DNA of 64,000 nt from Deinococcus sp. AB2017081 (GTDB taxonomy: Bacteria > Deinococcota > Deinococci > Deinococcales > Deinococcaceae). Shown here piece after piece: positions 16,941 through 25,550 of the stretch. Positions within the stretch are counted from its first letter, which is position 1; every line of letters starts with the position of its first letter. A model generated the notes under the pieces. It was not told the DNA's origin. It was given only the letters and a program-made list of their open reading frames with translations, and did not search any database. The stretch spans positions 94,285 to 158,284 of the forward strand of contig NZ_CP140100.1 in assembly GCF_034440735.1 (NCBI RefSeq), given 5' to 3'. Both the position numbers and the translations under genes were made by a program.

Positions 16941-18353
16941 TCACGCCCGCGCGGTGCGGGCGGCGCGGTTCAGGGCGGCGTGGAGCACCGTGAGCAGATC
17001 CACGGCGTACTGATCGAGCCTGCCGCTGACCTTCGCGGCGGCCGCCTCCCGGGTGGCGGTCTTGATGTCCGGCTGTCCAGCGATCAGGCCGGCGCGCAGC
17101 AGGGCGTACTCGTTCACGCTCAAACGCTCGCGCAGCAGGAACTGGAGCGTCTTCATGGCCGCCTCGACCTGGGCCTCGAGTGGGCCGTCGTCACTGGCGG
17201 CCTCGTCCAGGCTCGGCATGTAGGTTGGCGCGGCGCGGCGTTCCAGCGGCGGGATGACGCCCTCGGGTTCATCGGGATACTTCCCCTCGGTGTCCTTGAT
17301 CACGTCGACCAGCAGGGCCGAGCGGCTGCGGGCCTTGTACCCGCGCGCCATCAGCTGGTGGAATTTCGCCAGCCGCGCCTGGACGTGCTCTTCACCCAGA
17401 TCGGTGATCAGCTTGCGGGCGACGGCCGCGCTCACCTGCACCGCAGTCAGCGCCGCGACCAGCCCTGAGTCCGGCAGGCGCGGCTGCCCAGCAGCGAACG
17501 TGTAGGTCAGCAGTTGCTTGACGCCGCGGCCGGTGTACTCCGCGCCGCTGAGGTACTTGCGCTCGATCAGCTCGTCGTGGGCACTCTTGAGCTGGAGGCG
17601 CACACGGGTGGCCTTGCGCTCCAGGATCTTGCAGGCTTCGGCCCACTCGGTGACGCTCACCGTGAACTCCATCAGCGGCTCATCCGGGCTCAGCGGATTG
17701 TAGCGCCGCGCGTCGATCAGGCGGTACAGCGCGCGTGTCAGGGGGCGCTCGAGGCTGGTCAGGAACTCGAGGTCGAGGGGCTTGGTGTAGCGCGCACGGA
17801 TCGACGCGACGATCGGGTCGGCCAGGCGGATCGTGATGGCGCTGCTGCTCGACAGCTCCGTCTGGTCGCTGTCACTGGTGTATTCGAAGTCCGCCAGGTA
17901 GTTGAACGTCGCGGTCGTCCAGCGGCCGCGTCCATGGTCGCGCCACGCCTCCGAGGCCTTGTAGGTGGTGCTGCGCAACCGCAGTAACGTCTGATTGAGA
18001 ATCTGGTAGTAGCGGCCCGAGGTGTCGAGGCCGGCCCGCGTCAGGATCTGGTACGGCGTCGTGTGGATGCGTCCGTCACCAAGTGCGCCGGCCTCCACGT
18101 AGAGATCCATCAGGGCGGTGGCAATGTCGCCGTCCAGGCCGTGCGGTACCCCGCCGACATCCGGGGAACCGATGCACGTCAGCTTGGCAGGTCGCCCGTC
18201 CACCTGAAAGTTCACGGTCCAGGTCGTGAAGTCGGCGGGGATGCGTTCCTGAATGCTGATCAGGCCCAGGCGCGCGACATTGGCTTCCTCCATGCGGGTC
18301 AGCTGCCCCACGGGCTTGGGAGCCTGCTTCTCCTGAGACTTTCTGCGCGCCAC
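16941..18353 (-). CDS. Plasmid replication initiator protein (RPA/RepA type)
   Basis: 470-residue replication initiator. The central part (ADFTTWTVNFQVDGRPAKLT, ALMDLYVEAGALGDGRIHTT, PYQILTRAGL then YYQILNQTLLRLRSTTYKAS) matches the replication initiator A family on Deinococcus and Thermus plasmids, with paired winged-helix segments (FLTSLERPLTRALYRLIDAR and TEWAEACKILERKATRVRLQ). Such proteins bind iterons and open the origin. Start GTG 18353 was chosen over the more upstream ATG because AGGAGG lies six bases before it. It reads away from the iteron array, whose first copy starts 142 bases upstream, so iteron binding may also repress rep. Confidence 0.88.
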   Translation of the reverse strand: MARRKSQEKQAPKPVGQLTRMEEANVARLGLISIQERIPADFTTWTVNFQVDGRPAKLTCIGSPDVGGVPHGLDGDIATALMDLYVEAGALGDGRIHTTPYQILTRAGLDTSGRYYQILNQTLLRLRSTTYKASEAWRDHGRGRWTTATFNYLADFEYTSDSDQTELSSSSAITIRLADPIVASIRARYTKPLDLEFLTSLERPLTRALYRLIDARRYNPLSPDEPLMEFTVSVTEWAEACKILERKATRVRLQLKSAHDELIERKYLSGAEYTGRGVKQLLTYTFAAGQPRLPDSGLVAALTAVQVSAAVARKLITDLGEEHVQARLAKFHQLMARGYKARSRSALLVDVIKDTEGKYPDEPEGVIPPLERRAAPTYMPSLDEAASDDGPLEAQVEAAMKTLQFLLRERLSVNEYALLRAGLIAGQPDIKTATREAAAAKVSGRLDQYAVDLLTVLHAALNRAARTARA

Positions 18354-18494
18354 CCTGGCCTCCTGTGTCTGAGACCAGATGATAGAGCACGCCCGCGCTT
18401 CCTGGAGGCGCATGCGCTCCCCTGTCAGCCCCCCGTGAACACCACTGGATGCGTCCAGCATGGCGAAGAGCCGCTACCATGAGGTCGTGGGGGG

Positions 18495-19099
18495 TATCGG
18501 ACATCTCTGACCTTTCTGGCACCGGGCTATCGGACAGCTCTGACCTTGTGGACGCCAGAGGCGTTCACCTGTCCTCTCGCAGGAAACCCGAGCAGCGCAG
18601 GAATTGAGCCGACTCCAGGCACACCGGACGCCTACACGTCCCACGCTGGGGCGGTCGGCATGTCCAGCTCCGCACGGTATCGGACATCTCTGACCTTTTG
18701 GGATCGGCCGAGCTGGAACTGGAGGCCGCCAGGTATCGGACATCTCTGACCTTGACACGTGGGCCGTGTCTTTTCAGGCCCTCTGGGTGCGCAGATTCCC
18801 TGATCCCACCCGGGGTGACGGGTGTGCGCCCGCCTGGCGGTAGTCCCTATCGGACAGCTCTGACCTTTCGGGGGTCGAAGTATCGGTCATCTCTGACCTT
18901 TTGCCGACTGCACCCTCGGACAACTCTGACCTTCTGGCCCTCCGGGGACCGGACAGCTCTGACCTTTCGGGGGTCGAAGTATCGGTCATCTCTGACCTTT
19001 TGCCGACCGCACCCTCGGACAACTCTGACCTTCTGGCCCTCCGGGGACCGGACAGCTCTGACCTTTTGGGGGTCGAAGTATCGGTCATCTCTGACCTTT
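18495..19099. repeat. Iteron array of the replication origin, 12 direct repeats
   Basis: Twelve direct copies of about 19-21 bases, consensus TATCGGACATCTCTGACCTT. They start at 18495, 18528, 18678, 18734, 18848, 18881, 18915, 18948, 18980, 19014, 19047 and 19079. Three variants occur: CGGACATCTC or CGGTCATCTC, CGGACAGCTC, and CGGACAACTC; all keep CTCTGACCTT. The last eight are spaced 32-34 bases, about three helical turns, so bound initiators would lie on one face. The first four are spread out. Together with the adjacent rep gene and the AT-rich DNA on the far side, this is a typical iteron origin. Confidence 0.93.
18862..19060. repeat. 99-bp tandem unit carrying three iterons
   Basis: The block that begins GACCTTTCGGGGGTCGAAG at 18862 recurs at 18961 and its start recurs again at 19060, a period of 99. 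Each unit holds one copy of each iteron variant in the same order. The two full copies differ at one noticed base (GACTGC against GACCGC), so the duplication looks recent. Confidence 0.9.
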
Positions 19100-19140
19100 T
19101 CGCCGAAAATGAGCGTCCAGCACGCGCCGTGCACCGCTCC

Positions 19141-19202
19141 TTGATGATGATTCATCAATGTATTTACAATCTTTTATCTCTCTAAAAGAATCAAACATCA
19201 TG
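19141..19202. other. AT-rich stretch beside the iterons, likely DNA unwinding element
   Basis: About 60 bases with A+T well above half (for example GTATTTACAATCTTTTATCT), by far the most AT-rich piece in the window. It includes the inverted repeat TTGATGA-N4-TCATCAA. It lies 40 bases beyond the last iteron, where iteron plasmids melt first. Confidence 0.75.
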
Positions 19203-19658
19203 CCTGCCCTCACGAACCTCCCGCGAACCGTGGACGACCCGCCGGTCAGGTGGTGGGGTGCCCACCGACGGTGAGGTGCGCCGTCATCTGCCCTCCCTGA
19301 GCGATGGCCCAGGGTGTGAGGCCTTCGCCGGGCGCGCGTGGTGCGGGTACGCGCAGGCGATCACCGGCGTACACCGTCGAGGAGCACCGCGGGCGCTCCC
19401 GCGCCATCCGGGCCAGGCTCGACCGGCAGACTGGAGGCCTGCCGGTGCCCTCTCTCGGTCACCGGGATTGGCAAGCAGACCCTCACGGACGTGATGCGGG
19501 CCAAGGTGCGCGCTGAGGCCTCCTGAACCTGCATGGCCACCGTCCGGTCGGAATCTCCGGTATGCCGAGCTGAGTGCTGCAACCTCAGCTCGGCGTATGA
19601 GATGTACGTGCCACAACCCGTGACGTCCGCTCAGTCACCACATCCCTCACCACCGCAC
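19203..19658. other. No supportable gene between the origin and the kinase
   Basis: Short frames on both strands overlap and none has a domain or ribosome binding site. It may be part of the origin region. Confidence 0.45.
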
Positions 19659-21356
19659 TCACCCGCTGGTCGATGTGCGTTCCGGCCTGGGCAGGGTGAA
19701 CCAGAACGTCGCTCCCTGGTCGACACCCCCGGTCGCACCCACCGTCCCGCCATGTCGGGTGATGATCCGCCGCACCAGCGACAGGCCGACCCCTGTCCCC
19801 TTGAACTCGTCCTGATGATGCAGGCGCTGGAAGATCCCGAACAGCTTGCCCGCATACGCCGGATCGAAGCCCGCCCCATTGTCCCGCACGAAGACCGTCC
19901 ACTGCTGGGCGTCCTCGTCGGCCCAGACCTCGATCACCGCCGGATCGCGGTTCTCGCTGTACTTCGACGCGTTCTCCAGCAGGTTGGTCATCACCTGTTG
20001 CAGGGTCACGCGGTCGCCCCGAACCACCGGCAGTTGGCGTAACCGCCACTCGACGGTTCGGCCGCCCAGCTGGGCGGCCACATCCAGCTGCGCCTGCCTG
20101 AGGAGGTCGTTCAGATCCACCGCGCCCACACTGAGTTCGCGCTGTCCAGTGCGGGACAGGGCCAGCATGGCCTCGATCAGGGTCTCCATGCGCTGCGCGC
20201 CCTCCACGATGATCTGCAGATAGCGGCGAGTCTTCTCCGGATCGTGCAGGTTCCTGCTGGCGAGCTGCGCGAAGCCGGCGATATGCCGCAGGGGGGTCAT
20301 AAGATCGTGCGAGACGCTGTGGTTGAACGCCTGCAACTCCTCATTCGACACTTCCAGGGCGGCGCGCTCGTCCGCGAGGGTGCGGGTGCGTTCCTCGATG
20401 CGCGCCTCCAGGAGGCGGTTGAGCTCCTTGATGTCCGCCTCGGCCTGCTTGCGCTCGCTGATGTTGTTGAACACGATGGCCACCTGGGTGCTGCCCGCGC
20501 CGCCGACGCGAGTGGCGTACACGTCGAACCAGCGGTTCATCGGTTCCGATCGGTTCTCAAACCGCACGGCATTCCCCGTCCGCGCGACCCCGCCATACGT
20601 CTCGACCCAGAACGCTTCCAGATCGGGAACGAGCTCTCGAGCCGTCTTGCCGAGCGCGTCGGCGGGGAGGCCCGTCAGCTCGGCAAAGGCCGGATTCGCC
20701 TGGACAAAGCGGTAGTCCACGGGCTCCCCGGAGGGGCTGAACAGGATCTCGACGATGCAGAACCCCTCGTCGATGGAGTTGAACAGGGTACGGAACTTGT
20801 CTTCCGATTCCCGCAAGGCCGATTCGGTACGGGCCCGTTCGACCGCTCCCCACGTGCGTTCGGCGACCTCTTCACACAGGGTGATGTCCTCGGGGGTCCA
20901 CGCGTGGGGCCGGGAGAAATGGATGGCCAGACCGGCGATGAATGTGCCGTTTTTGACCAGAGAGACATCGGCCAGGGCCCCAACGCCGATCGCCGCGTAC
21001 GCGTCCTTCTGTTCCGGTGACAGCTCAGGATCGGCCGCGACATCGGGGAGGGTCACGGTGCGGCCGGCGTAGTGCGCTTCCAGCACCTGCGGGCTGAAGG
21101 CATGGATCGGAAAGTGACCGGTGAGTGGCGCGGCGTCATGTACGTAGGTGTGTTCGACGACGTAATCGGTACCGTGGATCTCGAAGTACAGCACCCGGTT
21201 GGCGCCCAGGTGCTCGCCCAGCACGCGGATTGCCGTCGTCTGGATCTCGACTGGGTCGGCGAGGGGTCTCAGGGCGTCGTTGAACTGCAGGAGGAAGGTG
21301 CGCTGCGAGAGGAGACCGTAAAGACGGTCGAGATCAGACGCACCTGCTTCGGACAT
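19659..21356 (-). CDS. Sensor histidine kinase (GAF-PAS-HisKA-HATPase)
   Basis: 565 residues. A GAF domain (about 25-175: EIQTTAIRVLGEHLGANRVL, VSLVKNGTFIAGLAIHFS), a PAS domain (about 190-310: FNSIDEGFCIVEILFSPSGE, QANPAFAELTGL, ending VFNNISERKQAE), a coiled linker, HisKA with His350 in NHSVSHDLMTPLRH, and HATPase_c with NLLENASKY, DNGAGFDP and GTGVGLSLV. Start ATG 21356 sits just after GGGGA; the frame is open further upstream but that leader has no domain. Soluble. Two receivers encoded shortly upstream on the opposite strand are possible partners. Confidence 0.9.
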   Translation of the reverse strand: MSEAGASDLDRLYGLLSQRTFLLQFNDALRPLADPVEIQTTAIRVLGEHLGANRVLYFEIHGTDYVVEHTYVHDAAPLTGHFPIHAFSPQVLEAHYAGRTVTLPDVAADPELSPEQKDAYAAIGVGALADVSLVKNGTFIAGLAIHFSRPHAWTPEDITLCEEVAERTWGAVERARTESALRESEDKFRTLFNSIDEGFCIVEILFSPSGEPVDYRFVQANPAFAELTGLPADALGKTARELVPDLEAFWVETYGGVARTGNAVRFENRSEPMNRWFDVYATRVGGAGSTQVAIVFNNISERKQAEADIKELNRLLEARIEERTRTLADERAALEVSNEELQAFNHSVSHDLMTPLRHIAGFAQLASRNLHDPEKTRRYLQIIVEGAQRMETLIEAMLALSRTGQRELSVGAVDLNDLLRQAQLDVAAQLGGRTVEWRLRQLPVVRGDRVTLQQVMTNLLENASKYSENRDPAVIEVWADEDAQQWTVFVRDNGAGFDPAYAGKLFGIFQRLHHQDEFKGTGVGLSLVRRIITRHGGTVGATGGVDQGATFWFTLPRPERTSTSG

Positions 21357-21868
21357 TCCCCATAGTATCGGCGCCAACCAGGCTGCGTGAGCGGTGGCCA
21401 GGTGGGTTGGCAGGTTGGCGCGGTGTTGAGCGGTCAGACGCTGCCCGGCGACCGTTTGCTTCTTGACGTCCTCACGTCCGCTGGCTGGCTCTGTCACCGG
21501 TTCACGCTGGGGGTTCTCGCACGTGCCACCATTGTCTGATGGAGTACCTGTCGGTTCAGAAGGCCAACCGTGATGGTGACCGGCTGACGACGGCCAGTGG
21601 CGCGGTTCGCCTGGACTCTGTCCTGCGCCGGAGAACCCCTTGATGGGCCGTCCGGGACATCGGGCCAACAACGCCAACAGGAACCGACAGTTCGTTCAGC
21701 TCATGGGTGGTGACTCGTGGTCAGCTGCCGCACCGCGGGGTCTGAATTGATCACTGGATGACCGTCAGGGTGCCGTCGCCGAGCCGGTGAGCCAGGGTCG
21801 ACACGGGCGGCCGAACTGGATGGAACCTCCGGAACGACCTGATGAAGCTCGTCATGCGATGGTGATGC
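21357..21868. other. Divergent intergenic region, no gene seen
   Basis: About 510 bases between the kinase start and the receiver genes. It must hold promoters for both directions, but none is distinct enough to place. Confidence 0.45.
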
Positions 21869-21892
21869 GTGCCGTCCGCCACCGTCCCAGGG

Positions 21893-22321
21893 ATGACCAT
21901 CCGCCGCCCACTGCGCGTGCTGCTCGTCGATGACGGGGCCGCCGACCGCGAACTCGCCCGTGAGGTCTTCGACCAGCACAAGACGCACGTCGTGATCGAC
22001 ACCTGCGCGTCCGGTGCGCGCGCCCTGGCCTTCTTGCAGCAGCCGGACACCGTGTTGCCCGACGTCATCCTGCTCGACCTGAACATGCCCGGCATGTCCG
22101 GCTTCGACGTGCTGAACGCGCTCAAGAGCGACGCGCGGCTCGACAGGATCCCGGTGGTGATCCTGAGCAGTTCCACGCACCCCCATGACGTCGAGCGCGC
22201 GTACTCACTGCACGCGAGTTCCTTCATGACCAAGCAGCTGGACTTCGGGAGCTTCGTGCAGCAGATCGATGCGTTCGTGACGTTCTGGCTGCACGTCCGC
22301 ACCACGTCGTCGCCCTTCTGA
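21893..22321 (+). CDS. Stand-alone CheY-like response regulator
   Basis: 142-residue receiver. DD pair at 13-14, phospho-acceptor Asp62 in ILLDLNMPGMSGFDVL, switch Ser in VVILSSS and Lys in SSFMTKQLDFG. No output domain. ATG 21893 is preferred because the receiver starts directly; an in-frame GTG at 21869 would add eight residues and neither has a strong ribosome binding site. It is the first of two tandem receivers divergent from the kinase at 19659-21356. Confidence 0.88.
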   Translation: MTIRRPLRVLLVDDGAADRELAREVFDQHKTHVVIDTCASGARALAFLQQPDTVLPDVILLDLNMPGMSGFDVLNALKSDARLDRIPVVILSSSTHPHDVERAYSLHASSFMTKQLDFGSFVQQIDAFVTFWLHVRTTSSPF

Positions 22322-22366
22322 ACACGGCACACCGATCAGGACGCGCCCGAGGGAGTACCTTGAGGG

Positions 22367-22801
22367 ATGCATCGTCTTCGTGTGCTGCTCGTGGATGACA
22401 GCACCCACGATCTCGAACTGGCGGAACTCGTCTTTGCTGACCACTCCGACTTCACCGTGCTGAGGACGCAGTCCAGTTCCCGGGCCGCTCTGGACATGCT
22501 GCGCGCGCCGTCAGCCGAGCTCCCGGACGTGGTCATGCTGGACGTGCAGATGCCCGGCATGTCCGGCCTCGATCTGCTCCAGGCCATCCGTGCGGAACCC
22601 CGGCTGCAGACCCTCCCGGTTGTGATGCTGGCGTTGGCCCCGAGCCCGACGGACGTGAAGGCGGCATACGCGCTCCATGCGAATTCCTACCTGGTCAAGG
22701 CACGAACGTATGAGGGCTTCACTCGGCAGATGGGGCACGTCATTCACTACTGGTACCATTCCCTGCTGCCACGGGAACGCCCCGGCACTGAGGAGTGGTG
22801 A
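22367..22801 (+). CDS. Stand-alone CheY-like response regulator with altered switch residue
   Basis: 144-residue receiver 45 bases after the previous one, probably the same transcript. DD at 10-11, phospho-acceptor Asp59 in VVMLDVQMPGMSGLDLL and Lys in NSYLVKARTYEG are kept. At the end of strand 4 the usual Ser/Thr (LSTS or LSSS in the other receivers here) is LALA, so the residue that relays phosphorylation is Ala. GAGGG precedes the ATG. Confidence 0.88.
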   Translation: MHRLRVLLVDDSTHDLELAELVFADHSDFTVLRTQSSSRAALDMLRAPSAELPDVVMLDVQMPGMSGLDLLQAIRAEPRLQTLPVVMLALAPSPTDVKAAYALHANSYLVKARTYEGFTRQMGHVIHYWYHSLLPRERPGTEEW

Positions 22802-23152
22802 GGCGTGCCCGGCCGCCTGGATCGAGGAGGGGAGACCACGCGCTCGGCCGCCTGGGGCAGGACAGCGACGGTGCGGCGGGCGTCCGCGACCAGCCGCTGA
22901 ATTCCATGTCTCCACCCTGAGCCATCGGACGACCAGAGCCGAACGCACCCGCCCCACCCTGGCCACTGCTGGGATGGGGCGGGTTGTCATCAATCTCCAT
23001 GGCAGGAGGCAGGCGATACGCTCCGAACCGACGGTGGGAATCTCTGCGTCGTTCAGGCCGTCATCGGTGTGCGCACCTTCGAAGTGCCGGTGATCGATCG
23101 ATACGAGCGGCTTCCCATGGAATCTCCGGGATACGGATCTGCTCGAACGCGA
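22802..23152. other. No supportable gene
   Basis: About 350 bases after the receiver pair. No terminator with a T-run, RNA or coding pattern recognised. Confidence 0.4.
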
Positions 23153-23419
23153 TCAGGCTGCTCCGCACTCCTGACTCCGCCGCACCCACCACGGCGACCC
23201 GTTCCAGGGCCCGCCGAACTGCGCCACCTTCACCGTCTCGGGCCTGCACGTCAGCACCCACCTGTCGCAGCAAGGCGCGTCCAGCCACCAGTGCCTGCCG
23301 ACGTGGGAGGCGTCCGGGTTCTGGCTGAGCTGCCACGTGCGGCGCTCGAACTCGATCACGCGCGGCGTGGCCAGGTTCGTCAGATGGGGCACCTCGCACG
23401 GGCGCTGGACAGCCTTCAC
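23153..23419 (-). CDS. Orphan Trp/Cys-rich small protein
   Basis: 88 residues from a GTG at 23419 with nearly all third positions G or C, which argues for real coding. Seven Trp and four Cys are packed into the second half (RHWWLDAPCCDRWVLTC, FGGPWNGSPWWVRR). No signal peptide or membrane helix. No family recognised. The start is uncertain and no strong ribosome binding site is seen. It may be the remaining part of a longer gene. Confidence 0.45.
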   Translation of the reverse strand: MKAVQRPCEVPHLTNLATPRVIEFERRTWQLSQNPDASHVGRHWWLDAPCCDRWVLTCRPETVKVAQFGGPWNGSPWWVRRSQECGAA

Positions 23420-23685
23420 ACCGTGTGCCCAGGGGCGTGTGACGGCGCCCCCAGCTCACGGCATGGTGCCCTGCGTTGACTCCGGAATCCTCGCCCCGCA
23501 CCGCACACGATCACGCCAACGCTGACCTGATCCGCGTGCTTCGCGCCCATCTGGCGACCCAGTGCGTGCATTCACCTGGTTCCGGAGCCGTTCCCATCTG
23601 CACCGCGCCGAGAAGTCAGATCATCATGAGGCCGGTGCAGACTGACACAAACGCGTCCCCTGAACGCGCTTAAAGCGAGGACGTC

Positions 23686-24447
23686 ATGTCCCTGTCCCTC
23701 CCAGACCCGTCCGGTTCCGTCGCCGTCCTGCCGCTGCCCACCCGGGGATACGCCCGCGCCGTGCTCCTCCCCGGCCATTCCCTGGACGTTCCCCCGCCGC
23801 AACCGGCGGTGGCCGGCCGGCTTCAGGTCGAGGTCACCCTCGGCGGCAACACCTACGCGCAGCGGTATGCGGCCAAGGCCGCCGGGTACCGATATGCCCA
23901 CGGTCAGTGGCACCAGACGGTCTCGACCGCTGTGCGTGACCTCCACCGCGCTGGCCGCGTCGTGGGCTCCACCCGGCTCAGGCAGTTGGTGGCCGCCAAG
24001 ACCATCCCCTTCCCGCAGTGGTCGGCGGGGGCCGTGACGGGTGTGGCGGACGACCGGCCGGAGGTCGGGGCTGTCATCACGGTCGCTGGCGAGACGACGG
24101 CGTCCCGGCCCATCCGGTTGCTGACGAGCGTGGAGGCCCTGCTGGCGACGCTGCGGCGTGGGACGCTGGTCGTGCTGGACACGCCGCCCGGGATCGGCCG
24201 CACCGGACATGGTGGGACGCGCGGGGGATGGTGTGCGGCGGTGACGGAGGTGGACACCGGGCTGAGGTACCAGCTGCGCACGAAGGTGCTGGAAGCTGCA
24301 CAGGCCGATGGCTGCGTGCAGGTGGATCCGGTGTGGCGGAGCCGGGAGGCGGAGCGCTGGTGCGCGATGTACCCGATGACGTCGCGCTGGCTGGAGGCTG
24401 AGCGCGCCGGTGGGCTGACGATGGGGCAGCGACTGACGGGCCGCTGA
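23686..24447 (+). CDS. Hypothetical protein, 253 residues
   Basis: A well-formed gene with GCGAGG eight bases ahead of ATG 23686 and normal codon use. The protein has no membrane segment. A central part reads AKAAGYRYAHGQWHQTVSTA, with RYGHG-like basic/aromatic character, followed by LLTSVEALLATLRRGTLVVL and a C-terminal LRYQLRTKVLEAAQADGC. The N-terminal 50 residues are Pro-rich. I do not recognise a family. It stands alone between non-coding stretches near the replication region, so a plasmid accessory role is possible but unsupported. Confidence 0.65.
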   Translation: MSLSLPDPSGSVAVLPLPTRGYARAVLLPGHSLDVPPPQPAVAGRLQVEVTLGGNTYAQRYAAKAAGYRYAHGQWHQTVSTAVRDLHRAGRVVGSTRLRQLVAAKTIPFPQWSAGAVTGVADDRPEVGAVITVAGETTASRPIRLLTSVEALLATLRRGTLVVLDTPPGIGRTGHGGTRGGWCAAVTEVDTGLRYQLRTKVLEAAQADGCVQVDPVWRSREAERWCAMYPMTSRWLEAERAGGLTMGQRLTGR

Positions 24448-24723
24448 GGCCCGTCCCCAGCACGCGCACCTGCCGGGCCGCAGGGTGACTGCCGGCAGGG
24501 CGTCTGCGGGAACGGACCGCAGGCCGGGGCGAATGGTGGCGACGGGGAGGCCACACAACCGCAGGTTGTGTCCTGAACCTGCGCGGTGTGCTCTGCCAGC
24601 GTGGTGAGCGGATCGGTCAGCGCCCGGTGCGACCAGGGCCAGCGCCGGCCCGGCACCACCGTCACCGGCCGTCCCACCTGGCTGACCATTCCCACCATGA
24701 GCTCACGGCCCTGCCCTGCCCAC
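24448..24723. other. No supportable gene
   Basis: Bases between the orphan gene and the IS6 terminus. Nothing recognised. Confidence 0.4.
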
Positions 24724-25065
24724 GGTTGTGACAAGGTAGGGAACGCACGGAAACAGAGGGGATCCAGGCACGCAGGCGGCCTGAACTTCGGGCCGCCTGT
24801 CGCAAGACCTGCTGCCAGGTCTTGCAGACTGCTTCCTGGCACCCCCGGCGGGAGCGAGCAGAGGCGGTGGAGCGAGCGGGATGGTGAAGGTTCGAGATCG
24901 GGCGTGCAGGTCGAGGACGCCCGGTGCTCGTTTTCGTGACCTGAACCCTTGCTGCTGCCGTTCTTTCTGACGTGTTGGTTGATGAGACTGGTTGACCAGG
25001 GTGTTGCAGCGGACTGTAGAGGCGACCTGAACGTGCTCCACAGCGTGGAGCACGGGAAGTTTTCA
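24724..25065 (-). pseudogene. IS6-family transposase, C-terminal fragment
   Basis: An IS6 end GGTTGTGACAAGGT (24724-24737) bounds the fragment. Reading leftward on the minus strand from 25065: LHAVEHVQVASTVRCNTLVN, QSHQPTRQKERQQQGFRSRK and RAPGVLDLHARSRTF. These correspond to LHAVEHVQVMSAARCNNLVE through ALHARVSNL of the intact copy, with the catalytic Glu replaced by Asn (LVNQSH). The N-terminal two thirds are absent. Between the coding end and the terminus lies a perfect hairpin GCAAGACCTG-CTGC-CAGGTCTTGC (24802-24825). Confidence 0.7.
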
Positions 25066-25265
25066 GATCGCCGCACCTGCGCAACGTGCCACCACTCCAC
25101 AGGTGTGTCCCAGTCATCAGCCGGGCGGCAGCGGTGACCGGACTCCTGTTCTGGGCCGGGGCACAGCGGATCGCCCGGTTCGGGTTGATCGGACGTGACC
25201 CGGCACGGCCCTGCCGGATCCCCCGCCCGGTGGTGGCTGGCCGTGGACACCCGTGGGCGTGCCGT

Positions 25266-25550
25266 TCACTCCAGGTGATCCTGCTCGCTGGTCTGCAGCA
25301 CCGCCAGACCGAACGCCGTGAGGCCGTAGCGGACATAGCCGTAATCGTGGATCGTCCACATGCTCAGTGCCTCGATCAGCCCCTGGGCTTCCAGGACGTC
25401 GATGTCACCCTGCTCCACGGCGGTGCCTCCCATGAACAGTTCCACGTGCTCGCCCACCCCGGTGACGTCCGTCCGCTCCACGAGGGAGCCTTCCCGGATC
25501 CACCTCAGCAGGTGCGTCTGGGCGGTGCTCAGCACCGCGCTCCGCCGCAT
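25266..25550 (-). CDS. Hypothetical protein, 94 residues
   Basis: Starts MRRSAVLSTAQTHLLRWIRE and ends DYGYVRYGLTAFGLAVLQTS. The alternation of helices with a short hydrophobic strand (VGEHVELFMGG) suggests a small winged-helix-like fold, but this is a guess. Codon use is typical of the region. No strong ribosome binding site is seen at ATG 25550. No neighbours with a related role. Confidence 0.5.
   Translation of the reverse strand: MRRSAVLSTAQTHLLRWIREGSLVERTDVTGVGEHVELFMGGTAVEQGDIDVLEAQGLIEALSMWTIHDYGYVRYGLTAFGLAVLQTSEQDHLE

Noticed and set aside
18495..19099. CRISPR-like appearance of the direct repeats
   Set aside because: The repeats are short, degenerate and only 12-13 bases apart in the phased part, the intervening sequence is itself duplicated, and no cas gene is present. 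Iterons next to rep fit better.
18698..19144. Long frames on both strands through the iteron array, with repeated peptide motifs
   Set aside because: They are the translation of a 99-bp repeat whose period is a multiple of three. No start signal or domain; the DNA-level iteron explanation is sufficient.
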